From: Paraplanobispora siamensis
Lineage (GTDB): Bacteria > Actinomycetota > Actinomycetes > Streptosporangiales > Streptosporangiaceae
DNA: 64,000 nt
Direction: 5' to 3'
Assembly: GCF_016863175.1 (NCBI RefSeq)
Contig: NZ_BOOJ01000029.1
Coordinates: 186,001-250,000 of the forward strand
Part shown: in pieces, positions 49,451 to 57,898 of the stretch
Numbering within the stretch: position 1 is the stretch's first letter
Layout: the number at the start of each line of letters is the position of its first letter
The notes under the pieces: model-generated
What the model was told of the DNA's origin: nothing
The model's database searches: none
The model's input: only the letters and a program-made list of their open reading frames with translations
Made by a program: the position numbers and the translations under genes

Positions 49451-49858
49451 GGGAGCACGGGTCCTTTCGCGGGCGATGGGAGGAGAGCGAGACGGTGGGC
49501 GGAGGCGCCGTTGTCGGGCAAGGGCGGGGATCAAGACAACGGGCGGGGCTAACGGGGACTGTCTGTGGCCGAGCGTGCTTTCGGCTGCAGCGGCCGCTCT
49601 CGTCCACGATGCAGCGAGCGAGGCACGATGCGGGTGGCCGGACGGGTGGGAAGCCCGCCTCGGTCAGAGCGGCCAGTTGCCGGTTCAGAAGCTACCCGGC
49701 GGCCGAGCGGATCTTCGGCACCCCGATGCCGCACCGCCGGCCCGCGACTACGAGACCCGATCGACCGGCTCCGGGTCGACGATCTATTGGTGATGACCGG
49801 AACGGCCACCCCGACCTGGCACGATCCCGCACCAGGCGGTCACTTCGGGGCGTCACCC
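49451..49858. other. Stretch with no supported gene
   Basis: About 400 bp of the inserted region. Open frames here are short and lack coding pattern. It probably consists of element debris. Confidence 0.5.
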
Positions 49859-49981
49859 GTAGGGCGGATCGAGCACCTGATGGCCGGCCGGACGGTGGTG
49901 ACGGTGGCCCACCGGATGCGGACGGTCCAGTGCGCCGACCGCATCGCCTTCCTGGACGGCGGCCGGGTCGTCGAGGAGGGG
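49859..49981 (+). pseudogene. ABC-transporter ATPase C-terminal scrap
   Basis: About 40 codons (GRTVVTVAHRMRTVQCADRI, then AFLDGGRVVEEG) match the switch-histidine region and final strands of an exporter-type ABC ATPase. Nothing upstream matches the rest of the gene, and no Walker motifs are present. It is a leftover from a deleted gene. Confidence 0.75.
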
Positions 49982-50061
49982 CTATCACGGGGAGCTGGTA
50001 TGTCGCGACGACCGCTGCGCTGATTTCCTCCACGTTGGTGCGGTAAGCTCCCGGTAGCACA

Positions 50062-50077
50062 TAGCCAAATTTGGCTA
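50062..50077. promoter_or_regulatory. Perfect 16-bp palindromic operator
   Basis: TAGCCAAATTTGGCTA, 21 bp before the PadR start. It is the only AT-rich perfect palindrome nearby and very likely the PadR binding site. Confidence 0.75.
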
Positions 50078-50097
50078 GCTGAGTTCGGGAGGGTTCG

Positions 50098-50658
50098 ATG
50101 AAGCCGGTACGGCTGCTGGTCCTGGGCGCGCTGCGCAGGCGCGGGCGCGCCCACGGCTACCAGGTCCGCGCGGATCTGGAGTCGTGGGGCGCGCACGAGT
50201 GGTCGACCGCCACCTCGGGCTCGGTCTATCACGCGCTCAAGAGCATGGCCGGTCAGGGCCTGCTGGTGACGCACGAGACGGTCGCCTCCGAGGCCGGGGG
50301 GCCACCGCGGATTGAGTACGAGCTGACCCGGCAGGGCGAGCGGGAGTACCTCGACCTGCTGGGTCAGGCGCTGGCCGACCGCGAGCCGAGCCTGGACGTG
50401 CTGGGCGCCGCCATCGGCCTCATCGAGGACCTTCCCCGGGAGCGGGCCCTGGAGTTGCTGCGCGAGCGGGCCCGCGCCATGCGCGAGTGGCGCGCGAGCA
50501 TCACCGCGTACCTGCCCGAGGGTACGGATCTGGCGACCTGGGGCCCGGTGGGCGAGGTGCTGTCCCTGTGGCTGAGCACCGCCGACGCCGGCGCCCAGTG
50601 GACCGACCGGATGATCCGCCGCCTGGAAGAGGGCGCGTTCACCATGGCCGGCGAATAG
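50098..50658 (+). CDS. PadR-family transcriptional regulator
   Basis: A 186-residue regulator. The N-terminal winged helix reads RLLVLGALRRRGRAHGYQVRADL, with GSVYHALKSMAGQGLLV and a wing strand IEYELTRQGEREYL. The C-terminal helices (from about residue 95) form the dimerisation part. ATG 50098 has GGGAGGG upstream. It is followed 11 bp later by a VOC gene in the same operon, and preceded by a perfect palindrome. Autoregulation in response to a small molecule is likely. Confidence 0.92.
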   Translation: MKPVRLLVLGALRRRGRAHGYQVRADLESWGAHEWSTATSGSVYHALKSMAGQGLLVTHETVASEAGGPPRIEYELTRQGEREYLDLLGQALADREPSLDVLGAAIGLIEDLPRERALELLRERARAMREWRASITAYLPEGTDLATWGPVGEVLSLWLSTADAGAQWTDRMIRRLEEGAFTMAGE

Positions 50659-50669
50659 GAGTTCCTCCG

Positions 50670-51386
50670 ATGGCCAACGAGATCGCCATACCGCTGCTTC
50701 CCTGCCGCTCCATCGACGAGATGGTCGACTTCTACACGATGCTCGGTTTCCACCGGATCTACTACCAGGTTCGACCGAACCCGTACGTGTTGCTCAAGCG
50801 CGAGGATCTCCAGCTGGGCTTCTTCGGCATGCCGGAGGCGTTCAAGCCCGAAGACTCCTACGGGACCTGCGTGATCGTCGTGCCGGACACCGGAGAGCTG
50901 TTCGAGGCGTTCGCCGCGGGCATGCGCGCGGCGCACGGCAAGCTCCTGGTCTCCGGCATCCCCCGGATGACCCGGCCGCGCAGGCGGAAGAACGACGGCA
51001 ACCACTCCGGCTTCGCCGTCATCGACCCCGGCGGCAACTGGATCCGCTTCATGGCCGCCCGCCCCCTGCCGGAGGAGGAGGCCACGAGCAGGCTCACCGC
51101 CTCGCTGAACCGGGCGGTCGTGATGGGCGACTCCCACGGCGAGTACGAGCGGGCGGCCGAGATCCTGGACGGCGCCCTGGAGCGGGACAAGGACACCGCA
51201 TCGGCGGCCGAGCTGCTGGAGGCGCTGGTCTACCGGGCCGAGCTCGCCGTCCGCGCCAAGGACCACGCCGCCGCCGGACATGCCCTGGCCCGGGCGCGCG
51301 CCCTCACCCTGACCGAGGCAGAACGCGAGCGGCTCGCCCAGCCCTTGGCGGCCATCGACGACATCGAGGCCGTGCTAGGCCTCTGA
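50670..51386 (+). CDS. VOC-fold protein with helical C-terminal extension
   Basis: A 238-residue protein. Residues 1-130 are a bleomycin-resistance-like VOC domain (AIPLLPCRSIDEMVDFYTML, FHRIYYQVRPNPYVLLKRED, SGFAVIDPGGNWIRFMA). Residues about 140-238 are helical, with a TPR-like pattern (YERAAEILDGALERDKDTAS, then AAELLEALVYRAELAV). The VOC half could bind a drug or other ligand. Coupling to a PadR gene suggests a ligand-induced resistance or sequestration protein (inference). Confidence 0.87.
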   Translation: MANEIAIPLLPCRSIDEMVDFYTMLGFHRIYYQVRPNPYVLLKREDLQLGFFGMPEAFKPEDSYGTCVIVVPDTGELFEAFAAGMRAAHGKLLVSGIPRMTRPRRRKNDGNHSGFAVIDPGGNWIRFMAARPLPEEEATSRLTASLNRAVVMGDSHGEYERAAEILDGALERDKDTASAAELLEALVYRAELAVRAKDHAAAGHALARARALTLTEAERERLAQPLAAIDDIEAVLGL

Positions 51387-51403
51387 CCGGGTACGGCGCG
51401 CTT

Positions 51404-51435
51404 GCGCGCAGCCGCCGAGCGGGGCGGCTGCGCGC
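51404..51435. terminator. Hairpin terminator after PadR-VOC operon
   Basis: GCGCGCAGCCGCC pairs with GGCGGCTGCGCGC around a 6-nt loop, 17 nt past the VOC stop. Confidence 0.7.
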
Positions 51436-51565
51436 GCATGTGGTCGCGCACGCGGGTCATGATGTCGCCGGCGTAGCGCACGTCCTCCTTGAGGACTGCG
51501 CCGTAGGTCGGGGTCTGTGCTCAGCTCGGCTGGCCCGTGTTCGGGCAGGTTGTGTGTCACAGGTG

Positions 51566-51625
51566 ATCGCCTATGAAACGCCTCGTCCGGAGGCGATCAT
51601 CCAGGGCGGATCGTGTTTCATAGGT
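51566..51625. promoter_or_regulatory. Nested inverted repeats, possible recombination site
   Basis: CCTATGAAAC (51571) and GTTTCATAGG (51616) form a 10-bp inverted repeat. Inside it GATCGCCT (51566) and AGGCGATC (51592) form another. The serine-recombinase remnant begins 34 bp later, so this could be its former resolution or crossover site. Confidence 0.45.
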
Positions 51626-51658
51626 CGGTGCATTCGCCTTGCTGATCGAAACGCACAC

Positions 51659-52694
51659 ATGAAAACGATCGTGGGTGAGCGACGCCGACTTCCCCGCGTG
51701 GAGGCCCACGACTGCCCGATGTCCTCGTGCGCGGCCCAGGCGGGCTCGCCGTGTCGCATCAGCAAGGGCAAGGTGGCCATCCAGTACCACACACCGCCCG
51801 CTTCCGGCTCGTGCCCGCGCTGGCCAAGGCCCTGTCCGCGCTGGCCAAGGCCCTGTCCGCGCTGGCCAAGGCCCTGTCCGCGCCGACCCCGGCCCTCCGC
51901 AAGCCCGGAGCGCTCTGGGCCGAGCTGCCCCGCCCGGCATCAGCCGCCACCGAACCGGCCGGGCACGCGCGCATCGGCTACGCCCGCGCCTCCACCGTCC
52001 GCCAGTCCCTGGACACGCAGATGGACTCCCTCAAGGCCGCCGGCGTCACCCGGATCTCCTCCGAGGAGGTCTCCACCCGCGTCGCCCGCCGTCCCGAGCT
52101 GGAACGGGCCGTGGAGCATGCCCGGGCCTGCGCGCCTCCGATATCGCGGTCACCCTCGTGGTGCACGAGCAAAAACGCCTGGAGCGCGGCATCGAGCTGG
52201 CCGCCCTGGCCGAACAGCTCAAGGCCGCCGGCATCAGTCTGGAGTTCCTGGCCGGCGAGCTGCAGGGCACCCACGACCCGTCCGGCATCGTCTTCACCGT
52301 GCTGGCCGCGCTGTCGGGAATGGAGTACGAGTACATCCGCGACCGCACCCTGGAAGGTCAGGAGTCGGCGCGGGCCCGCGGCAAGGCCATCGGCGGGGCC
52401 GCCGTCATCGATGAGGTCATGCTGGTCGTGGCCCTGCACCTACGAGAGCGCGGCAAGAGCCTGCGCGGTATCGCCGCCCAGCTCGTCATCACCAAGGGCA
52501 AGAAGAAGGGCTGGCATCCCTCGCCGGCGACCGTCTTACGGATGCTGCGCGAGCACGACGACACGGCCGCCACGGCGGCCGCCGCAGGTGCCCGCGCCCT
52601 GGACGACGACCCGGCCTCCCTCGCCCCGGCGTCGAGCACGCCGCCCGCGGCCGCGGCCGACCAGCCAGCCGGACCGAACCGAGCGGCGCGATGA
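51659..52694 (+). pseudogene. Serine recombinase (resolvase/invertase type), frameshifted
   Basis: Three reading frames in turn give one protein. First, a zinc-ribbon start (HDCPMSSCAAQAGSPCRISK, then GKVAIQYHT). An extra CA at about 51790 shifts it into the second part, with ARIGYARASTVRQSLDTQMD carrying the catalytic Ser and RPELERAVEHAR. Loss of one G near 52126 shifts it again, to VTLVVHEQKRLERGIELAAL, GELQGTHDPSG and the C-terminal HTH with RMLREHDD. The net shift is not restored, so it is dead. A triple 21-bp repeat sits in the linker. The last codons overlap the next gene as ATGA. Confidence 0.85.
51817..51879. repeat. Three 21-bp tandem repeats in the recombinase
   Basis: Units at 51817, 51838 and 51859 begin GCGCTGGCCAAGG and encode Ala-Leu-Ala-Lys-Ala-Leu-Ser three times. 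A single copy is the likely ancestral state. Confidence 0.9.
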
Positions 52695-52957
52695 CCACCG
52701 TCGTGGTGCCCGATCTCGGCAACGAGCTGCCGGCCGTCATGGTCGAGCTGGAAGAGCTGCTGCTGACGTATGCGGCCTGGGAGAGCGCGGGCGAGGTCGA
52801 CCCCGGCGAGTTGCCCGCCCCGATCGCCGGCGGCGCTGCGCTGGCCGCGCTGGCCGCGCTGCGCCGCATCTGGCATGCCGTCGCTCCGCTCCGGGGCGGA
52901 CGGCGCCACCCGGGCCGGCTACACCGGCCGCCTGCCGGCCCCGGACGGCCGCCATGA
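52691..52957 (+). CDS. Small protein of unknown function coupled to recombinase
   Basis: An 88-residue frame that overlaps the recombinase stop as ATGA. The N-terminal 65 residues look coding (MTTVVVPDLGNELPAVMVEL, with a helix ALAALAALRRIWHAVAPL). The last 20 are Arg/Pro-rich and may result from a frameshift. I do not recognise it. It may be an accessory protein of the same element. Confidence 0.5.
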   Translation: MTTVVVPDLGNELPAVMVELEELLLTYAAWESAGEVDPGELPAPIAGGAALAALAALRRIWHAVAPLRGGRRHPGRLHRPPAGPGRPP

Positions 52958-53084
52958 GCACCTGCCGCTGCGCCCGGTCGCCATCGAAGCGGCGGACGTC
53001 ACCGCACTGTCGGCGACCGCGACGACCACGAACACTACGGGTGCCTCGGGCTTGGAAATCCGGGCGCGGCGCTGCTACCTATGA

Positions 53085-53888
53085 TCACGCGAAGCGGATA
53101 TCGATCCGGTCCTTCGCGAACTTCTCCCAGTCCACCCGCAAGGTGAACACCTCGTACCGTTCGGCGGTGGAGATATCAAGGCTCGCGGTGAAATGTCCCT
53201 GCTCGATGAGCCATAAGATCGCCTGGCGGACGGTTTCGACATCCAGGCTGATCTTCTTTGCGAGCTTCTCCAAGCTGGTGGTCAACTCCTCATGCCGGGC
53301 ACCCTCCGGGTCGAACAGCTCGATGATCTGAAAGGACGGCTGCTCATACAACTGAGTCCAGCGGATGTGATCTTCTTTCGCGTTCTCCTCGGGGGTGAGG
53401 TTGAGTACCTCGCCCGGCAGAGGGGGAGTTGGGTTGATGCTGCAAAGGGTGACGCCGTCCTGTTCGTGGGTCTGGATGATTCGGCAGGCAACCAGATAGT
53501 CGAACACGTCGCGAACAGTGACAAGAGGACTGACGCCGAGTCCGGTGGCCAGCTCATCCAGACGAGAGCGAAACTGCTCGCGGTTGGCAGCCTCCTCGGC
53601 ATTGATTGTTGCCGCATCCCTGTCGTCGTCATCGCCCAACTCCTCCCGTAACCGGGCAAGGCTCTCGTCAGTATGAGGTTCGAGAGGTTCCCATGCCTGG
53701 GTGTCCCAGCCGCGCCCTTGCACGCTGGGGCTGCCGAAGGACAGGCGATTGATCAGTTCGTCAACGCTCGGCGGGAAGTCCGCATCCCGCGTGGCGATCT
53801 GTCCGACCAGGACGATCCCGCACTCGGGCATCCAGCCTGCCCAATGCTGCCCAAACAGGATCTGACCGAAGTCGAGGGGGGACGACAT
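53085..53888 (-). CDS. DUF6042-like protein
   Basis: A 267-residue protein starting MSSPLDFGQILFGQHWAGWM, which I recall as the DUF6042 pattern. It has an acidic helical middle (LARLREELGDDDDRDAATIN) and C-terminal winged-helix-like units (LEKLAKKISLDVETVRQAI, LWLIEQGHFTASLDIS). GC is lower and codons less biased than neighbouring genes, as expected of acquired DNA. ATG 53888 is chosen over the longer frame to 53984, whose extension does not look coding. Function unknown. Confidence 0.75.
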   Translation of the reverse strand: MSSPLDFGQILFGQHWAGWMPECGIVLVGQIATRDADFPPSVDELINRLSFGSPSVQGRGWDTQAWEPLEPHTDESLARLREELGDDDDRDAATINAEEAANREQFRSRLDELATGLGVSPLVTVRDVFDYLVACRIIQTHEQDGVTLCSINPTPPLPGEVLNLTPEENAKEDHIRWTQLYEQPSFQIIELFDPEGARHEELTTSLEKLAKKISLDVETVRQAILWLIEQGHFTASLDISTAERYEVFTLRVDWEKFAKDRIDIRFA

Positions 53889-53969
53889 GGCGACCAACTC
53901 GCTTCCAGAGGGAACGGGCGAGCCTGCAGTCTGCCGCACCTCGCGGCTCCCGACCAGTCCACCCAGCCG

Positions 53970-54056
53970 GGCCGCCGCGACCACCTGCTGCTGCTCGTCG
54001 CCCTGCAGACCGGGCTGCTCGTCGCCGGCCTGCTCGCCTTCCTGGAGAACCTGTAA
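53970..54056 (+). pseudogene. Tyrosine recombinase fragment
   Basis: About 28 codons (RRDHLLLLVALQTGLLVAGL) match the start of the catalytic domain of XerC-like transposon recombinases, which usually continue R-V-S-E-L. Here the frame then drifts into a stop. It is a relic only. Confidence 0.45.
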
Positions 54057-54077
54057 TCATCTCCGGCAACCACGCCG

Positions 54078-54503
54078 TCAGGCCATCGCTGAGCAGCCCT
54101 GATCCATCCGGCCCGGCATGACATCCAGCCCCAGATAATTGTGGGCGTCATAGCCACGGGTGTCGGCGCCCACAGTGTCGGCGCCCTTGACGCTCTGGCT
54201 GTCGATGACCACCGCCGACGGCTCCGCATCACGACCGGCGCGTCTGCGGACACGACGGCGCAGCACGTCCATGATCTGTTGGGTGACCTTCTGCTCCTCC
54301 CGGCGCACGAAGTGCCAGTACACCGTCTGCCAGGGCGGGAAGTCCGCCGGAAGCCGTCCAGGAGCAGCCGGTACGCACCACATGCAAGATCGCGTCCACG
54401 ACGTCCCGGCGTGGATGCTTCTCCTTACGGCCGTCCCGGCGTGGACCGGGCAGCAGCGGTTCGATCAACGCCCACTGCTCATCGGTGAGATCAGAGAGGT
54501 GGA
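54078..54503 (-). pseudogene. IS5-family transposase relic
   Basis: The minus strand reads TDEQWALIEPLLPGPRRDG, then RKEKHPRRDVVDAILHVVRT, a frameshift after GCSW, then PADFPPWQTVYWHFVRREEQ and the DDE-aspartate strand VVIDSQSVKGADTVGADTRG. It breaks off after about 130 residues, so the second half is missing. The 5' end carries a tandem 20-bp duplication at 54484-54523. No terminal inverted repeats were identified. Confidence 0.85.
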
Positions 54504-54523
54504 GGTGAGATCAGAGAGGTGGA
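54484..54523. repeat. 20-bp tandem duplication
   Basis: GGTGAGATCAGAGAGGTGGA occurs at 54484-54503 and again at 54504-54523, at the 5' end of the IS5 relic. Confidence 0.88.
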
Positions 54524-54676
54524 AAGGGGCGTCGTGTCACGCTCGCGGTTCTACCCGGCCGTGGGACGGGGTCACGATCAGCTCTCAAACACGCTGTCAG
54601 TCCACCGAGCATCTTCCGGCCTTCGATCCGGCCCTTCAGCTGTATGACGGTGCGGCACCCGGCGCTCGCTGGCCGA

Positions 54677-55462
54677 TCAGGCCCTGGAGCCGGTGGCTTG
54701 GCCGGCAATCGCCCGGACCTGCTGCCTGGAGTCGCGCAGCAGGCCGACCCCGAATACCACCAGCCACAGGCTCCAGGCCACGTACCCGATGAAGTTCGCC
54801 AGATCGGCGCCAGGTGCTCCGAGGGGCACCAGCAGTCCGGTGAGGATCAGCGGGACGGAGAGCAGTGCCAGTCCCGCCGAGAACCGGCCGAGAACGAAGC
54901 GGTGGACCACGGGATGCGCGGTGTCGCCGCGGCGCAGCGCCACCACGATCAGCACTGTCCAAGCGGCGGTGAGCAGGTACCCGAACGCCTCTCCCACGAT
55001 CTGGCCGAGCAGGGTGTGCAGGGTGTGGAAACGCTCGACCGCTGCCGCCCGGGCGATGGCGGTGGCACCGGGGTCGGCCACGGTGGCGGCCAGGGCCGGT
55101 ACCAGCAGCGGCCAGCGCAGCAGTCCCACCACCTGCACCGCGGCGGCGGCCACCCCGACTGCGACGGAGGTTCGGGGCAGCGGGCCCGTACCGGCCAGCC
55201 GGGCGGTCCACACCGCGATCGGGGCGAGCAGCGCAGCGCCTGCTGCCAGCAGGAGGAATAGTGCGGTGATCTGCACCCGGTCGGCGTGGAAGCGGCGCAG
55301 CACTTCCTCGGCCGGGTACTGGAGTACGTCCGGGTAGTCGAACGCTGTTCCGAGCAGGGCGAAGGCGGTGTTGACCACGACCGCCCCGACGATGAGCAAG
55401 ATCGCCGTGAGGGTGTGGGGTGTGCGGGTGGCCGTCGCGGGGGCGCGGGTTGTGGAGTTCAT
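54677..55462 (-). CDS. DUF4386 family membrane protein
   Basis: A 261-residue protein with about six or seven membrane segments. Family-like features are the N-terminal helix (TPHTLTAILLIVGAVVVNTA), FDYPDVLQYPAEEVLRRFHA, and LHTLLGQIVGEAFGYLLTAAW. Its function is unknown. The ATG at 55462 lies 86 bp from the divergent TetR gene. The three operator palindromes in between make it the probable TetR target. Confidence 0.8.
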   Translation of the reverse strand: MNSTTRAPATATRTPHTLTAILLIVGAVVVNTAFALLGTAFDYPDVLQYPAEEVLRRFHADRVQITALFLLLAAGAALLAPIAVWTARLAGTGPLPRTSVAVGVAAAAVQVVGLLRWPLLVPALAATVADPGATAIARAAAVERFHTLHTLLGQIVGEAFGYLLTAAWTVLIVVALRRGDTAHPVVHRFVLGRFSAGLALLSVPLILTGLLVPLGAPGADLANFIGYVAWSLWLVVFGVGLLRDSRQQVRAIAGQATGSRA

Positions 55463-55477
55463 GCGGGCCTCCGAATC

Positions 55478-55524
55478 TGTACGGCGTACAATTTGTACCC
55501 CGTACAGAGTTTGCACGGCGTACA
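55478..55524. promoter_or_regulatory. Three TGTAC-N3-GTACA operators
   Basis: TGTACGGCGTACA (55478), TGTACCCCGTACA (55494) and TGCACGGCGTACA (55512) lie 3-5 bp apart in the divergent region. Their number and symmetry indicate a TetR operator array controlling both genes. Confidence 0.85.
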
Positions 55525-55548
55525 GTGTCTCCGTCAATGGGAGGCGAC

Positions 55549-56271
55549 ATGGGATCCGATCAGCAGGCATCAGCCACCCGGCGTCGGCCGGGGCCCCGGC
55601 GCATCCTCTCCGAGGAGGTGATCGTGGCAGCGGCGCTGCGATTGCTGGATGAGCGGGGGGCCGAGGCCGTCTCGATCCGGGGCATCGCGGCCGAGCTGGG
55701 CGTGGCACCCAACGCCCTGTACACCTACTTCCCCGACAAGGCGGCGGTGCTGCGCACGCTGGTCGACCGGCTGATCGGCGAGCACGACGCCGAGGCGCTG
55801 GCCGACGTCGGGCGCCCGTGGCGGGAGCGCGTGCATGAGCTCGCACTCGGCCTGCGCGCCCGGCTGCTCGCCCACCCCGGTGCCGCCGCGTTGCTGCTCG
55901 GGGCGCCGATGGACGGTCCGCAGGCGCTGTTGCTGGGCGAGCGCCTGTTCGCCCTGCTCGCCGAGGCCGGGCTTGATGACGATGTCGCGGTCCATGCGGG
56001 CTATGTCCTTATTGTGTACATTCTGGGCGCGATCGCGCTGGAGGCGGCCGAACTGGACCCGGCCCGGCCGGCCCCCCCGGAGGCGGAGCGAATCGCCGCC
56101 AGGCGGGCCGGGTTCGCCGCACTGCCCGCCGACCGCTATCCCCGCACGGCCGCCGGTGCCGACACGATCGCCGCCTATATCGGCACCGGCCAGTTCCGCT
56201 GGGGGCTGGAGCGGGTCCTTGACGGGCTCACCCACCCCGACTCTGCGGGCCGGCGGTCAAGGGCTCTGTGA
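55549..56271 (+). CDS. TetR-family regulator
   Basis: A 240-residue regulator. The helix-turn-helix is VSIRGIAAELGVAPNALYTYFPDKAAVLRTL (about residues 43-73). The C-terminal part holds a TetR_C-type ligand domain rich in Ala and Leu. ATG 55549 is preceded by GGGAGG; an in-frame ATG at 55537 is possible. Divergent from DUF4386 over three operator palindromes, it likely represses that gene and itself. Confidence 0.92.
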   Translation: MGSDQQASATRRRPGPRRILSEEVIVAAALRLLDERGAEAVSIRGIAAELGVAPNALYTYFPDKAAVLRTLVDRLIGEHDAEALADVGRPWRERVHELALGLRARLLAHPGAAALLLGAPMDGPQALLLGERLFALLAEAGLDDDVAVHAGYVLIVYILGAIALEAAELDPARPAPPEAERIAARRAGFAALPADRYPRTAAGADTIAAYIGTGQFRWGLERVLDGLTHPDSAGRRSRAL

Positions 56272-56343
56272 TGATGGCCGAATCGGTGCAGGCCGGTTCG
56301 GCGGGCACGGCCCGGGATGGGTGCGGGGAGGCCGGTACCGCAT

Positions 56344-56690
56344 TCATAGATCCGCTGGCAGGGAGTTGCCGCGTCGGCGGTCATGGCTGATCAAAGCGCC
56401 TGTCTGGTGGAGCCGCCGGAAGCGTGACCACGCCGGGGCATGTTCGATGGCGCTCGCCGCCGGGATGAGCAGCCGCGCTGCGAACCCGGCCGATCTCCAC
56501 CGGCGACAGCCGCGCGAGCCTCCCTTCGCCGGCGCCTCCAGGAGGCTCCCTTCGCCGGCGCCCCACCACCAGCGGACAGGGCGGCGTGCGCGAGGGCCAA
56601 GAACACCGGCGCGAACATGGCGATGGGGACGTGCCGTTGCCAGGGGGTGACTTGCGAACCTGGGAGGCAGACAGCAGGCCGAAGGCGACG
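56344..56690 (-). pseudogene. IS701-like transposase C-terminal relic
   Basis: Pieces in different minus-strand frames resemble the end of IS701-type transposases: PWQRHVPIAMFAPVFLALAH (compare the W-x-R-H-I-T-L-A-M-x-A-H-A-F-L-A-V block), SPVEIGR, and WSRFRRLHQTGALISHDRRR at the terminus. At least two frameshifts separate them. This is a short, decayed 3' fragment. Confidence 0.6.
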
Positions 56691-56729
56691 ACCGGCAGCT
56701 CGGCCACGCCCGCGACCACGAACGGCGCG

Positions 56730-56790
56730 GGCCTGCAGATCGAGCAGGCCCGCGACCACGAACGGCGCGGGCCTGCTCGATCTGCAGGCC
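56730..56790. repeat. 25-bp perfect inverted repeat
   Basis: Arms 56730-56754 and 56766-56790 begin GGCCTGCAGATC and end GATCTGCAGGCC, with an 11-nt loop. Part of the arm is also a direct repeat (GCGACCACGAACGG at 56712 and 56752). On the plus strand the right arm runs into AVDGSHLRALKDG, an IS5-type motif fragment. Confidence 0.85.
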
Positions 56791-56987
56791 ACCGCCGTCG
56801 ACGGCTCGCACCTGCGCGCACTCAAAGACGGCAGGGCAGGCATGCCCCCCTTCCTATCCGGGACCGGGCCGGCGATGACCGGCGCAGGCTCTTACATCCC
56901 GGTCCCGGCCGGCACGTCCGGTGCGGCGCAGCCATCCCCGCACCGCACCGGACCCCTGCGGCGGCGCTTCCCTTTCGGCCGGCGCCC

Positions 56988-57644
56988 TCACCGCTCATCG
57001 CCTGCTGGGGTCTCCTGCTCGCGGCCCAGACGCTGGCGGGTGCGCCGGCCCGCGGCCGCCTGCCGATCGACGCCCGCGCCCAGCCGGTCGGAGGCCGCCC
57101 GCTGGCGATCGCTGCGGCTGGCCCGCCGATCGTCCTGACTATCCCGGCGATCTTCAGCGTTGGCCGCCCGGTCGCAGGCCGCGTTCTGGTGGTCCTGCTC
57201 GCGGCCGTCGTGCTCGGCCAGGCGCTGGACGCGCAGCTGGGCCAGCAGCTCACGCAGCACGGCCCGCTCGGTGGCGGCCTGTTCGCGCTCACCGGCCAGC
57301 ACCGCCAGCTCGCAGGCGATCTCATCACCGAGATCGGCCAGATGCTCCTGGCGCTGTGCGGCGAGGAGGTCGCGCTGCTCAGCCGCCCACAACAGATCAT
57401 GGATACGCCGGTCGATCTCCACGGCCAGAGAGTCCTCCCGCGCGGCCGCCCAGCGCCGCCCGGCCAGCAGATCGCGCTGTTCGGCGGCCTGGTCACGGTT
57501 TTCGCCAGCCTGATCGCGCACTACCGCGGCCGCGTCGCGCGCCAGGGCGGCCCGATCGCGTCGGCCGGCCAGCACATCGCGTCGCCGCGCCGCCCGCTCC
57601 TCCCGATTTTCATTGTTGGCTGGTGATCCCTGATCGCCACTCAT
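56988..57644 (-). CDS. Arg/Asp-repeat coiled-coil protein
   Basis: A 218-residue, highly charged protein built from imperfect seven-residue units with Arg-Asp pairs: ARRRDVLAGRRDRAALARDA, VVRDQAGENRDQAAEQRDLL, then a helical middle and EDRRDSQDDRRASRSDRQRA. The period and lack of hydrophobic stretches imply long amphipathic helices. Similar R-D-x-x-A repeats sit in front of signalling domains in actinomycetes, but here no second domain is present. ATG 57644 has AGGAG five bases upstream. It is divergent from a STAS gene; partnership is possible (inference). Confidence 0.7.
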   Translation of the reverse strand: MSGDQGSPANNENREERAARRRDVLAGRRDRAALARDAAAVVRDQAGENRDQAAEQRDLLAGRRWAAAREDSLAVEIDRRIHDLLWAAEQRDLLAAQRQEHLADLGDEIACELAVLAGEREQAATERAVLRELLAQLRVQRLAEHDGREQDHQNAACDRAANAEDRRDSQDDRRASRSDRQRAASDRLGAGVDRQAAAGRRTRQRLGREQETPAGDER

Positions 57645-57747
57645 GGTCACTCCTGAGGCCGCCTGTGGTCCTCGCTGCTAGCCCTCACGGCACCGGCCCG
57701 GATACCGCGACGACTCTACCTTTTTGTCGATATATCAACCCCCGCCG

Positions 57748-57780
57748 CGCGGGTGCGACAACCTTTTGGAAAAACATCTC
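57748..57780. promoter_or_regulatory. Intergenic motif shared with 60263
   Basis: GCGGGTGCGACA followed by a CT/TG-rich segment with TTGGAA lies in the coiled-coil/STAS divergent region (57645-57898). The same 12 bases and TTGGAA recur at 60263-60293 in another divergent region. Confidence 0.4.
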
Positions 57781-57898
57781 CTGCGACCTGGGCAAGGGCA
57801 GTCAGTCGCCGTTCGGCGAACGGTGTTCGGGTTAGCCGGCGCCGCCCGGTGGCAGGAGAGAACTCCACCCGCCCTGAACCCGCGTCCCTAGGACCGCC

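Noticed and set aside
52120-52140. Programmed frameshift in the serine recombinase
   Set aside because: No slippery heptamer or downstream pseudoknot was seen, and a second unrelated frameshift exists upstream; decay is simpler.
53889-53984. Upstream extension of the DUF6042 gene
   Set aside because: The extra 32 codons lack the lower-GC signature of the gene and overlap the recombinase scrap on the other strand.
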